Positions 26,832-35,677 of a stretch of 63,724 nucleotides of DNA are shown here, in pieces. Origin of the DNA: an uncultured Lachnospiraceae bacterium. Lineage in GTDB: Bacteria; Bacillota; Clostridia; Lachnospirales; Lachnospiraceae. Made by a program: the position numbers and the translations under genes. Location: contig CAMUYA010000020.1 in NCBI GenBank assembly GCA_947164865.1, positions 1-63,724 of the forward strand. Direction: 5' to 3'. Position 1 is the first letter of the stretch, and each line of letters starts with the position of its first letter. The notes below the pieces were generated by a model. It made no database searches. It saw only the letters and a list, made by a program, of their open reading frames with translations, and was not told the DNA's origin.

Positions 26832-28981
26832 TGAAGGCACATAGTCTAAATAAAAAAATATTTGCAATGATCCTTTCTTTTGCGCTTGCAGCAACATCGC
26901 TTGCGGGATGTGCCTCCGATGATGACGGCAGAAACGATGATATCGTGCTGCTTGATCCGGTCAGCGTATCGGTTTCGAGTGAGGTAGTTTCGAGAAGAGA
27001 TATATACAATGCGAAGGTGGTATCGGCCATAGTTTGTCCCAAAGTGACCGAGGGATCATTTGAAAGATCCATCAACTTTTCATCATATGTAAAAATGCCC
27101 GGTGAATTTGTGGAGGCAGGGGCACCTGTTATAACAGGCGACACAAAATCTATCGACAAGCAGATTAAAGAGCTTACGAAGTCCATTAAGAGGATGGAAA
27201 TTAATTTTAATGAGACTGTCTCGGATCTTCGCAAGGAAGAAGAAGAGAAGAAAGCCGCAAGCGAATTTGATGCGGAATACATAAAGGATCTGGAGGAACA
27301 GGAACCGGAAAAGACAGATCCGAATTATAAGGAATGGAAAGAAACATACGATTACAGAGATCTGTTATATCGTAATTCTGTTATGGCTTACGAGTGGGCC
27401 GAGCTTAATCGCAGGGAAACCGAGGAACTGTATAGTCTTGAGCATTCCTATCAGCTCTCTAAGCTTAACGACTTAAACAGACAGAAAAATGAGCTTATGC
27501 TCCTGTCGGATACTTCCGGAGAAGTGGTGGCTCTGGGATACTGGAATTACAACAATTACATCAGGTATTACGAACCCGGGGACTATATAAACAAAAACAC
27601 TGTCGGTGTGGCAGTGGGGGACACTTCAATAAAGGAACTCCGCTGTGATTTTGTAAGCCAGGGAGATGTCAATAAAGCACAGGATATATATGCGATCGTG
27701 AACGGCAAACGCTATGAAGTGCAGTACCGGTCAATGAGTACCGAGGAGTATAAAAAGCTTCTGGAAAAGAATGATGTGGTCTACGGCACGTTTACGATCG
27801 ATGATCCCTTCGGAGAGGTTAATTTCGGAGATTACGCAGTAATCGTTATGATAAACGAAGAGAAGAAGGGAGTTCTTTGTGTGCCCAATTCCGCTGTGGG
27901 AACAGCAAACGGAGAGAGCTATGTCTACGTTGCCGAAGGTGAATCCTACAAGGAGCGCACCATCAGAACAGGAGCTTCCGACGGCGCATATACCGAAGTT
28001 CTTTCGGGGGTGGATGAAGGAGAAGTGGTTAAAGCAGACTTTCATGTCAAGAACGGAGCAAGGACCACCACTCTGCAGAAAGGAAGTATCAGCAACAGAT
28101 TCACATCCTCAGGATATCTCTACTATCCTTCACCTAAAAGGATCGAGAATCCGGTGGAATACGGGATCACCTATATTGACGAGATATGTGTAAAGAGATA
28201 TCAGGAGGTCACCGAGGGACAGGTGATCGCCAGAGTACATGTAGTGCCCGATCAGATTGAGATAGACAGAAATGACCGCCAGCTTCTGCGGCTTAATCAG
28301 AGGCTTGCGGAGCTCGTGGAAAAGGGAGAGGAAGAAAACAAAGCCCAGATCAGAGATCTCCGGGAGCAGATAGCAGATGTAAGTGAAATTGTGACCGATA
28401 TGAGAAATGATGCGAAGGTTACGGAGATAGTGGCATTTTCAAGCGGTATCATCACCGATGTTCTTGATGCGGAGGCCGGTGACCTTTTAAAGTCGGGCGA
28501 TGCAGTGGCAAGACTTTCGGATGAGAGCTCAAGCTTTATCGTAGTGCAGGATGAAGACAAAAAGCTTTCAATGGGAAATAAAGTAAACGTGACTTACACA
28601 GGCCCCGACGGAAACAAAGCCGTGGTGGAAGGTGAAGTAGTCACTGCCAATGCGATGACACTCAGCAAAGATTTACAGGCGGATTTTGCTCTTGTCAGAC
28701 TGCCGGCGGAAGTCGTTGCCGCCATTTCGGGAACAAATCAGGATTCAAGCGGATGGTGGAATATCACCTGGCTTGAAGTGGAGGCTACTTTAAGGAGCAT
28801 GGATAATGTTATCCTGATCCCCAAGAGTGCTGTATATGAAGTGAAGGGCTCGACCTATGTCACCGTGCGTGATGACAACGGAGCTCTCAGAATGGTCAGC
28901 TTTATCGCAGGGGGAAGCGACCTTGAGAATTACTGGGTCGCAGAAGGCCTTGAGGAGGGGATGACGATATGCTGGGAATAA
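26831..28981 (+). CDS. Double adaptor lipoprotein (two HlyD/MacA-like modules in tandem)
   Basis: A 716-residue lipoprotein (LAATSLAGCASDD). The first module (about 55-405) has a lipoyl-like strand, a coiled-coil pair (about 105-225), and a barrel ending in SYVYVAEGESYKERTIRTG. A second module restarts near residue 420 (IENPVEYGITYIDEICVKRY...EGQVIARV), has its own shorter coiled coil (about 480-535), and ends in STYVTVRDDNGALRMVSFIAGG. Such a tandem in one chain is unusual; together with the gene before it, three adaptor modules would be present. It overlaps the permease gene by 13 bases. Confidence 0.7.
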   Translation: MKAHSLNKKIFAMILSFALAATSLAGCASDDDGRNDDIVLLDPVSVSVSSEVVSRRDIYNAKVVSAIVCPKVTEGSFERSINFSSYVKMPGEFVEAGAPVITGDTKSIDKQIKELTKSIKRMEINFNETVSDLRKEEEEKKAASEFDAEYIKDLEEQEPEKTDPNYKEWKETYDYRDLLYRNSVMAYEWAELNRRETEELYSLEHSYQLSKLNDLNRQKNELMLLSDTSGEVVALGYWNYNNYIRYYEPGDYINKNTVGVAVGDTSIKELRCDFVSQGDVNKAQDIYAIVNGKRYEVQYRSMSTEEYKKLLEKNDVVYGTFTIDDPFGEVNFGDYAVIVMINEEKKGVLCVPNSAVGTANGESYVYVAEGESYKERTIRTGASDGAYTEVLSGVDEGEVVKADFHVKNGARTTTLQKGSISNRFTSSGYLYYPSPKRIENPVEYGITYIDEICVKRYQEVTEGQVIARVHVVPDQIEIDRNDRQLLRLNQRLAELVEKGEEENKAQIRDLREQIADVSEIVTDMRNDAKVTEIVAFSSGIITDVLDAEAGDLLKSGDAVARLSDESSSFIVVQDEDKKLSMGNKVNVTYTGPDGNKAVVEGEVVTANAMTLSKDLQADFALVRLPAEVVAAISGTNQDSSGWWNITWLEVEATLRSMDNVILIPKSAVYEVKGSTYVTVRDDNGALRMVSFIAGGSDLENYWVAEGLEEGMTICWE

Positions 28982-31770
28982 GTTTACTTAAGATGTGGCA
29001 TAAAAAATGGATGAACCTGAGCCTGCTTCTGGGCTGCATCCTTCTGGTGGCCACTGCAGTCAGTTTCCCGCTCTATCAGGAAGCTGCATACGACAGAATG
29101 CTTCAGGATGAATTCAATTATTTCCTGAGCTCAAGGGGAGAATGGCCCGCACAGCTTAATATGTCCATCGTTTCCAAGAAGGATAAAGGAGGCGCCTCGA
29201 TAAGTGCAATGGAGGAGCTCCTTCCCGATGTTTATGATGATTTCGGCGTAAAGGAAAAAGAGACGATTTACTACTATGCGCTTCAGAGGAACGGTATACA
29301 TTCCGAGATGCTCAGAAATGATGCCGAGGATCTGTATGCAAAGCTGGCAGCCAAGACAGGTATCGAAGACCATGTCAGGATGGTAAGCGGAGAGATGTAT
29401 TCTCAGACAGGACTTACTGAAGACGGTGCGATAGAAGTAGTTATCAGTCAGGACTGCATGGTCAAGCAGGGATATATCCTTGGAGAGACCATCTGCTTTG
29501 ACGCTCTTACAACCTACGAAAACGAGCCTTTAAGACTCTATATCAAGGGTGTGTTTGACAAGAGCGATGAAGGCGATTTCTATTGGATGGAAAAGCAGGG
29601 AGAATTAAATGAAGTCTGCTTTATGAATATGGACCTTTTCAGGTCGATGTTCACGGGGGAAAAGGCGGGTGGATTCTCCATCAACTGCTATTATTATGCG
29701 ATGTTTGATTACAACTCGCTGAAAGCCTCCGATATGGGACGCATCTCAAATATGATGGATTACTATCTGTATGACAGTGATTATTCGTCCGTTATCGACA
29801 GCCCGCTTCTTGCAGAGCTGATAGAGGATTATAACAACAAGCATTCCAGGATCTCGGCAACACTCATCATTCTGCAGATACCCGTACTGATCATGCTTGC
29901 GGCATTTCTGCTCATGATCTCGGGACAGATGTACGAGATGGAGAGAAATGAGATATCCGTGATTAAGAGCCGTGGAAGCTCAAGAGCGCAGATATTCAGG
30001 ATGTATCTCTTCCAGGGAGTGGTGCTTGTGACCGCAGGCGCTGCCCTCGGAATACCTCTTGGAATGGCTATGAGCAGGCTACTGGGAGCTGCAAGGAATT
30101 TTCTTATATTCGACTTTTCGGAAAAGCTTGCCGTGCGCTTCACTCCTTTTGCTGCAATTTATGCCGGAGGCGCGATGCTTTTAGGGCTTGTATGCCTTAC
30201 TGTTCCTGCGATCAGGCACAGCCGCGTATCCATAGTTAATCTCAAGCAGCAGAAGGCTCTTAAGAAAAAGAGCTTCTGGGAAAAGATATTCCTGGATGTT
30301 ATATGTATAGCCATAGCCGGATACGGTTATTACAATTTCCGCAGAAATTCCGCATCCATGGCTGAGAGCGTACTTACCGGAAAAGCGCTGGATCCGCTTC
30401 TGTATCTGAGCTCTTCGCTTATGATAATCGGTCTGGGACTGCTGTTTTTAAGACTGCAGCCGCTTATTCTGAAGCTGATCTTTACAATAGGCAAAAAGCG
30501 CTGGAAGCCCGCCGCATTTGTATCCTTTATGGAGAATGTCAAGAACGGGCGCAAGCAGCAGCTGATCATGCTTTTCCTTATAATGACAGTTTCGCTGGGC
30601 ATGTACCACTCTGCTGTGGCCCGTACCATAGTGGAAAACACCATCAGAAATACCGATTACAAGGATGGGTGCGATCTGGTGCTTAAGGAAGTGTGGACCG
30701 CCATAACCGACAGTAACGGGGCCGCCACCGGCGGATATGTGGTTCCGGATATGGAAAAGTATGTGTCTGCCGACTTTATCGACAGCTACACCAAAGTCAT
30801 CAATCTCGATTCTGCCAAGGTTACGGGAGTGCAGGGCGGAGACGTTAATGTAAGGCTCATGGGAATAAACACCAAGGAGTTCGGACGGATCACATACGTG
30901 GACAAAAGACTTCTCGGAAAGCATTATTATGAGTACCTGAATGAACTGGCAGTGTCGGAAAACGGCCTTATCGTATCCTCCAATTTCAGGGATAAGCTTG
31001 GCCTTAAGGTGGGCGATACAATTTCTTATTCCGTAAGCAATGTGGGAAGCGCAAGCGGTGTGATCATAGACTTTATCGATTATTTCCCTGCCTACGCACC
31101 CGAGACCATGACTCAGAAGCCGGACGGAACGGTCGATACCGAGGCAAATTATATCGTGATAGGGCATTATGATTATATGTCCGGAAAGCTTGGACAGGTA
31201 CCCTATGAAATATGGGCAAGCCTCAAAAAGAATGCCGATGAGAATGCCATCTATGACTGGATAAGGGAAAACGATGTGCGTCTCACAAAATATATAAACC
31301 GTGTTAAGGATCTCGACGATGCCAGAAGCGATCCGCTCCTTCAGGGAACAAACGGTGTCCTTACCATGGGATTTGTGGTAACGCTTCTTCTGTGCGGAGT
31401 GGGATATCTTATCTACTGGATAATGGCACTTAAGGAAAGAGAGCTTGTATTCGGCGTGCTGCGCGCATCCGGATTCCATAAAAAAGAGCTCTTCCACATG
31501 CTGATAAATGAGCAGATCTTCTGCGGGCTTTTCTCAATCCTGGCAGGCTTTGGAATAGGAAAGCTCACTTCGTTTCTGTTTGTGCCCATTCTTCAGAAGG
31601 CATATGCGACGACGGATCAGATCCTGCCCATGACTCTGATAACCAATCAGTGGGATCTGATAAGGCTCATCGCGGTGATCGTCATTATGATGACTGCATG
31701 CCTTGCATTCCTTACAGTCATGCTCTTTAGAATGAATGTGGCAAAAGCACTTAAGCTTGGAGAAGAATAA
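28969..31770 (+). CDS. FtsX/MacB-type ABC permease, double-length
   Basis: A 933-residue membrane protein with an N-terminal helix (about 17-37) and a large outside domain. It then has two FtsX-like membrane blocks, one around 295-425 (LIILQIPVLIMLAAFLLMIS, then VVLVTAGAALGIPLGMAMSR) and one at the C-terminus (about 800-925), with a second outside domain between about 550 and 790. This is the layout of Gram-positive LolC/MacB-type permeases that act on envelope substrates rather than importing sugars. It is translationally coupled to the adaptor gene upstream and followed at once by two ATPases. Confidence 0.8.
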   Translation: MLGISLLKMWHKKWMNLSLLLGCILLVATAVSFPLYQEAAYDRMLQDEFNYFLSSRGEWPAQLNMSIVSKKDKGGASISAMEELLPDVYDDFGVKEKETIYYYALQRNGIHSEMLRNDAEDLYAKLAAKTGIEDHVRMVSGEMYSQTGLTEDGAIEVVISQDCMVKQGYILGETICFDALTTYENEPLRLYIKGVFDKSDEGDFYWMEKQGELNEVCFMNMDLFRSMFTGEKAGGFSINCYYYAMFDYNSLKASDMGRISNMMDYYLYDSDYSSVIDSPLLAELIEDYNNKHSRISATLIILQIPVLIMLAAFLLMISGQMYEMERNEISVIKSRGSSRAQIFRMYLFQGVVLVTAGAALGIPLGMAMSRLLGAARNFLIFDFSEKLAVRFTPFAAIYAGGAMLLGLVCLTVPAIRHSRVSIVNLKQQKALKKKSFWEKIFLDVICIAIAGYGYYNFRRNSASMAESVLTGKALDPLLYLSSSLMIIGLGLLFLRLQPLILKLIFTIGKKRWKPAAFVSFMENVKNGRKQQLIMLFLIMTVSLGMYHSAVARTIVENTIRNTDYKDGCDLVLKEVWTAITDSNGAATGGYVVPDMEKYVSADFIDSYTKVINLDSAKVTGVQGGDVNVRLMGINTKEFGRITYVDKRLLGKHYYEYLNELAVSENGLIVSSNFRDKLGLKVGDTISYSVSNVGSASGVIIDFIDYFPAYAPETMTQKPDGTVDTEANYIVIGHYDYMSGKLGQVPYEIWASLKKNADENAIYDWIRENDVRLTKYINRVKDLDDARSDPLLQGTNGVLTMGFVVTLLLCGVGYLIYWIMALKERELVFGVLRASGFHKKELFHMLINEQIFCGLFSILAGFGIGKLTSFLFVPILQKAYATTDQILPMTLITNQWDLIRLIAVIVIMMTACLAFLTVMLFRMNVAKALKLGEE

Positions 31771-31777
31771 AAACGAT

Positions 31778-32491
31778 ATGAGTAACAATGTTATAGAAGT
31801 GCATAATGTGTCAAGAGCCTTCCCGGTACCGGGAGGAGAATTCTGGGCACTGAAAAAGATAAATGCGGAAGTCCCCGAGGGATCATTTGTGATCCTGAAA
31901 GGACGTTCAGGATCGGGTAAGACCACGCTTTTAAACCTTATATGTACACTGGATAAACCCACAGAGGGTATAATCAAAATAGACGGAACCGATGTGTCGA
32001 CTCTTTCTGATTATGAAAAAGAAGAGATGAGGCGCAGTAAGATGGGCTTTGTGTTCCAGTCGGTATCTCTTATCCCTTCCCTCAATGCTTTTCAGAATGT
32101 GGAATTTTCCATGAGAATGGCGGGAATTAAGCCCGGCCGCGAAAGAGATGCCCGGGTTGAAGAATGCCTGAGGCTTGTGGGACTGGGTAACCGCATGACC
32201 CATATGCCGGCAGAGATGTCCGGAGGTGAGCAGCAGAGGGTGGCGATAGCACGAGCCCTTGCTCATAAGCCGAGGCTGCTTCTGGCGGATGAACCCACGG
32301 CGGAGCTTGACAGCGCTATGGCTGCGAGAGTGGCTCAGCTCTTCGGAGAGATGAGTAAAAAAGAAGGAATATCGATCCTTATGACCACACATGATGTGGG
32401 ACTTATGGGGGCTGCTGACTTCCTTATCGAACTCGAAAACGGGGAAAGAATAGATGACAGAAAAGAAAAAGAAGGCGGAAGCGAAAGCTGA
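31778..32491 (+). CDS. ABC transporter ATPase, MacB/LolD type
   Basis: A 237-residue ATPase: Walker A GRSGSGKT (about 39-46), signature [15 protein letters not shown], Walker B LLLADEPT. The start at 31778 gives MSNNVIEVHNVSRAF with GGAGAAG upstream, inside the end of the permease gene; the longer frame from 31736 is rejected. It probably drives the FtsX permease upstream. Its 3' end overlaps the second ATPase gene by 38 bases in another frame. Confidence 0.88.
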   Translation: MSNNVIEVHNVSRAFPVPGGEFWALKKINAEVPEGSFVILKGRSGSGKTTLLNLICTLDKPTEGIIKIDGTDVSTLSDYEKEEMRRSKMGFVFQSVSLIPSLNAFQNVEFSMRMAGIKPGRERDARVEECLRLVGLGNRMTHMPAEMSGGEQQRVAIARALAHKPRLLLADEPTAELDSAMAARVAQLFGEMSKKEGISILMTTHDVGLMGAADFLIELENGERIDDRKEKEGGSES

Positions 32492-33548
32492 AGCCGAAGT
32501 TGAAGTAAAAACTGAAGAAAAGGCTGAAGCCGGGGCGAAGGCTGAAGAGAAAGACGAAAAAAAAGCCGGGGCGAAGGCTGAAGTAAAGGATGTGGCCGGA
32601 GTAAAAGCTGAAGCGAGTGCCGAAGTAAATGCGGAAGAGAAGGCCGAGGAGAAAAAAGAAGAAGGCCCCGGCCCCATGATAAAGGCTGAGAACCTGGTCA
32701 AGATATATAAGACAAAAGAGACGGAAGTGCTGGCCCTTCAGGGCCTTGATCTTACCGTACAGGAGGGAGAGCTCACCGCCATCATCGGAAACAGCGGAAG
32801 CGGTAAATCCACTTTCCTGAATATGATAGGCGGGCTTGACAGACCAAGTGCAGGTTCACTCTTTGTGGCAGGAAGCAATCTCTTTACTATGACGGAAAAA
32901 GAGCTGGTTCTTTATAAGCGTGACACGGTCGGATTTGTGTGGCAGAATAATGGTAGAAACATGCTTCCTTTCCTTTCCGCTCTTGAGAATGTGATGATGC
33001 CCATGCACCTTTCCGGAACTCCGGAAAAGCATGATAAGGCGATGGAACTTCTCGAGCTTGTCGGAATGGCTCACAAGAAGGCGAGCCGCATGAATATGCT
33101 ATCGGGCGGTGAACAGCAGAGAGTGGCCATAGCCATAGCGCTTGCCAACTCACCCAAGCTTCTTCTTGCGGATGAGCCCACCGGAAGTGTGGATACCAAA
33201 ACGGCAAATTATATATTTGACGTATTCACCGAGTTAAACAGACGGGGACAGACCATCCTGATAGTTACCCACGACACGGCACTCTCCAAAAAGGTTAAGA
33301 GAGTCGTGGCCATAAGAGACGGAAAGATAAGCTCGGAGCGTGTGCTCAAGGAGGCGTACGCCGACAGACTCAAAGAGAGTGATATCGACTGGAGGAGCGA
33401 GGATACTCAGGATGAGTACGCCGTGCTCGATAAGGTGGGAAGACTTCAGCTTCCGCAGGAGATGGTATCGGAACTTGGGCTTTCGGATAATAAGGTCAAA
33501 GTGTTTGTAAAAGACGGACAGATAGTAATAGCAAAGCCGGAGGAATAA
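32454..33548 (+). CDS. ABC transporter ATPase with Lys/Glu/Ala-rich N-tail and AbrB-like C-tail
   Basis: A 364-residue protein. Residues 1-74 are almost only Lys, Glu, Ala and Val ([19 protein letters not shown] type). The ATPase core follows: [35 protein letters not shown]. After the normal end of the domain a short segment (about 322-364, [18 protein letters not shown] and [13 protein letters not shown]) resembles the swapped-hairpin AbrB/MraZ fold. The core is a LolD/MacB-type ATPase; both tails are unusual. If translation started inside the tail, only the core would be made, but no better internal start was seen. Confidence 0.8.
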   Translation: MTEKKKKAEAKAEAEVEVKTEEKAEAGAKAEEKDEKKAGAKAEVKDVAGVKAEASAEVNAEEKAEEKKEEGPGPMIKAENLVKIYKTKETEVLALQGLDLTVQEGELTAIIGNSGSGKSTFLNMIGGLDRPSAGSLFVAGSNLFTMTEKELVLYKRDTVGFVWQNNGRNMLPFLSALENVMMPMHLSGTPEKHDKAMELLELVGMAHKKASRMNMLSGGEQQRVAIAIALANSPKLLLADEPTGSVDTKTANYIFDVFTELNRRGQTILIVTHDTALSKKVKRVVAIRDGKISSERVLKEAYADRLKESDIDWRSEDTQDEYAVLDKVGRLQLPQEMVSELGLSDNKVKVFVKDGQIVIAKPEE

Positions 33549-33549
33549 T

Positions 33550-34500
33550 ATGGCAAAAGCAAGATTTCATTTACCGGGGTTAAGATTCAATTATCCCTTA
33601 AACATGTTCTGGGTGAGCATGCAAAAGGCCCATCCCGAGTATTTCAGGGAAGTGGAGATCGCTTCATTTTTCGGAGAATTTCCCATGTCTCTCTGGACGG
33701 GGGGAAGATTCGTAGGCGGAGACCAGTGCGATGCGGGCTATATCAAGAACGTCATTAAGAGTGTTAACGATCTTGGCATTCCCATCAGATACACTTACAC
33801 CAATCCCGAGATAACGGAAGCGGATCTGGACGATCCCTACTGCAATTTCTGCATGAAGTGCGCGGATAACGGAATGAACGAGGTCATGATCTTTTCGCCC
33901 GTGCTTGAGAAATATCTGCGTGAGAAATATCCCAATTTTAAATATAATTCTTCAACCTGCAAAGAGATAAAGGATCTGGACACATTAAATGCCGAGATCG
34001 CAAAGGATTACCAGTATGTGGTCCTGGATTATAATCTCAACTACAGATGGGACATTCTCGAAAAGGTAGAGCATCCCGAAAAACTGGAACTTCTTGTAAA
34101 CACGCTGTGCATTCCCGACTGCCCAAGGCGCGGAGATCACTACAAAAACCAGGCGCAGAACGAGAGAATCGTTATAAGAAACCGCGAGCTTCCTCCCGAG
34201 AAGCGCATACCTGTCATTCCCTGGCACTGCGAGTACGGCGACAAGAATAATATCCACACCATCCAGAATTACAAGACATTTATAAAACCCGACGATATCT
34301 GGGAAAAGTACATTCCCATGGGTATCACCAATTTCAAGATTGAGGGCCGCACAGCAAACCTTTTCTCACTTATCGACACCTACTGCTTCTTTATGCTGAA
34401 GCCCGAATATGCCGGCGAGGCAAGGCTCCTTCTCATCAACAACCTTATGCACGCCGGAGTCGTCACCGTAAACAAACCAAGGCCGGGACACTGGCCCTAA
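33550..34500 (+). CDS. U32-like TIM-barrel protein, paralog A
   Basis: A 316-residue cytoplasmic protein, starting one base after the ATPase stop. It is about one-third identical by eye to the protein at 34759. Shared features are the opening MAKARFHLPGL / SKNIYWHLPGF, the GGRFVGG / GGRTVLG turn, YTNPEI / WTNPLI, ADNGMNEVMIFSPVLEKYLR, YNSSTCKEIKDLDTL, and LVNTLCIPDCPRRGDHY. The order 'strand with vN..C..dCp.R..H' and a late 'GITNFKIEGR' recalls the U32 peptidase / UbiU-UbiV barrel family, whose Cys residues often bind an iron-sulfur cluster. No function can be stated. Its place between transport ATPase and GH115 suggests a job in glucuronoxylan use. Confidence 0.6.
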   Translation: MAKARFHLPGLRFNYPLNMFWVSMQKAHPEYFREVEIASFFGEFPMSLWTGGRFVGGDQCDAGYIKNVIKSVNDLGIPIRYTYTNPEITEADLDDPYCNFCMKCADNGMNEVMIFSPVLEKYLREKYPNFKYNSSTCKEIKDLDTLNAEIAKDYQYVVLDYNLNYRWDILEKVEHPEKLELLVNTLCIPDCPRRGDHYKNQAQNERIVIRNRELPPEKRIPVIPWHCEYGDKNNIHTIQNYKTFIKPDDIWEKYIPMGITNFKIEGRTANLFSLIDTYCFFMLKPEYAGEARLLLINNLMHAGVVTVNKPRPGHWP

Positions 34501-34503
34501 GCA

Positions 34504-34733
34504 ATCAGCATCATGTCCTAAATGATGCTGATCGACTGCGAAATGCCTCAATTCGCAGTCGAAGGCGAAGCCATTGCGCAATTCGCCTCGTACTGTGAGG
34601 CGAATTGGTTCCTAAAAGCAATCGACATTGCGTACTTTGCAATGTCGATGGAAGGTCTCGATGCCCTAACGAGCCTTCCATACGGAGCGAAGCGAAGTAT
34701 TGCGCAAGATGCGACGTACTTTGTCGCATCTTG
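34504..34733. repeat. Array of six unrelated-stem, similar-loop hairpins
   Basis: The 258-bp spacer between the two U32-like genes is filled by six perfect or near-perfect hairpins: 34504-34532, 34533-34561, 34579-34607, 34621-34649, 34648-34681 (one bulged T) and 34705-34733. Stems are 10-12 bp and all different. Loops fall into two kinds: 7 bases (GTCCTAA, GTACTGT, GTACTTT, GTACTTT) and 9 bases (ATGCCTCAA, ATGCCCTAA). Short linkers recur (AAGCAATC, ATTGCGCAA). There are no T-runs, so these are not terminators. The hairpin at 9514 shares stem length, loop and the CAATCAGCATCATG leader. Confidence 0.9.
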
Positions 34734-34758
34734 ATAAGCAATCAGCATAGGAGGTTAC

Positions 34759-35667
34759 ATGTCAAAAAACATCTACTGGCATCTGCCGGGTTTCTGCTAT
34801 TTCAAAAATCTTAATACCGCCATCATTGAGCTTATGCGCGAATACCGCAACTGTTTCTATGAAGGTTACCGCGTGGGGAGTGTCTACGGCACCTTCCCCG
34901 GCGCAATATGGAACGGCGGAAGGACTGTCCTCGGATTCACATCCAAGAATGATATCCAGACAGTTCTGAAAAACTATAATTCCAAAAACGTTCCGGTCAG
35001 ATTTACCTGGACCAATCCGCTCATAGAAGAGAAGCATTTAAATGACACGCTCTGCAATCTTATCATGCATGAAGCGGATAACGGAATGAATCAGGTGCTG
35101 GTCAATTCACCGCTTCTGGAAGACTACCTGAGAAAGAATTATCCCGGATTTAAATTCATATCTTCAACCACAAAAAGGATCAAGGATCTGGACACCCTGA
35201 AGTCGGAGCTCGACAAGGACTATTTCATGGTGGTACTCGATTACGATATGAACCACAATGAAGAGGTATTAAAGAGCCTTGAGCCTGTGGCTGAGAGAGT
35301 GGAGATACTGGTGGACGAGATCTGCTTCCCCGACTGCCCCAAGCGTCTCGACCATTACAGGGATGAGGCAGCGAAGCAGCTTGAATTTGATGTGGCAAAG
35401 CCCTTTCCCTGCCCCAACAGACAGCAGACCAAATCCTTTGAAGGCGACTGCATGACAAGGCCGCATTTTATCTCAAAGGAGGAGATCGGAAGCTACATAG
35501 AAAGGGGCTATGAAAACTTTAAGCTGGTGGGACGCGGACTCCCTCAGCAGCTGGCACTGGATTCTTATCTCTATTATCTGGTTAAGGATGATGACAGAGA
35601 TTTTATAAGAAATCAGATCTACAAAAAAGTAACTGAAATGAACAACAAACAGGCACAGAGAAGATAG
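34759..35667 (+). CDS. U32-like TIM-barrel protein, paralog B
   Basis: A 302-residue cytoplasmic paralog of the protein at 33550, with a good ribosome site (AGGAGG) just after the hairpin array. Conserved landmarks are ADNGMNQVLVNSPLLEDYLR, FISSTTKRIKDLDTLKSEL, a Cys pair in VDEICFPDCPKRLDHY, and YENFKLVGRGLPQQLALD near the end. One Cys position of paralog A (NSSTCKEI) is Thr here, so if a metal is bound its ligands differ. GH115 starts 10 bases downstream. Function unknown. Confidence 0.6.
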   Translation: MSKNIYWHLPGFCYFKNLNTAIIELMREYRNCFYEGYRVGSVYGTFPGAIWNGGRTVLGFTSKNDIQTVLKNYNSKNVPVRFTWTNPLIEEKHLNDTLCNLIMHEADNGMNQVLVNSPLLEDYLRKNYPGFKFISSTTKRIKDLDTLKSELDKDYFMVVLDYDMNHNEEVLKSLEPVAERVEILVDEICFPDCPKRLDHYRDEAAKQLEFDVAKPFPCPNRQQTKSFEGDCMTRPHFISKEEIGSYIERGYENFKLVGRGLPQQLALDSYLYYLVKDDDRDFIRNQIYKKVTEMNNKQAQRR

Positions 35668-35677
35668 GGGAAAACGT

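Noticed and set aside
34522..34814. Several 65-76 codon frames on both strands in the hairpin array
   Set aside because: They arise because each hairpin is self-complementary and stop-poor; none has a ribosome site or sensible composition.
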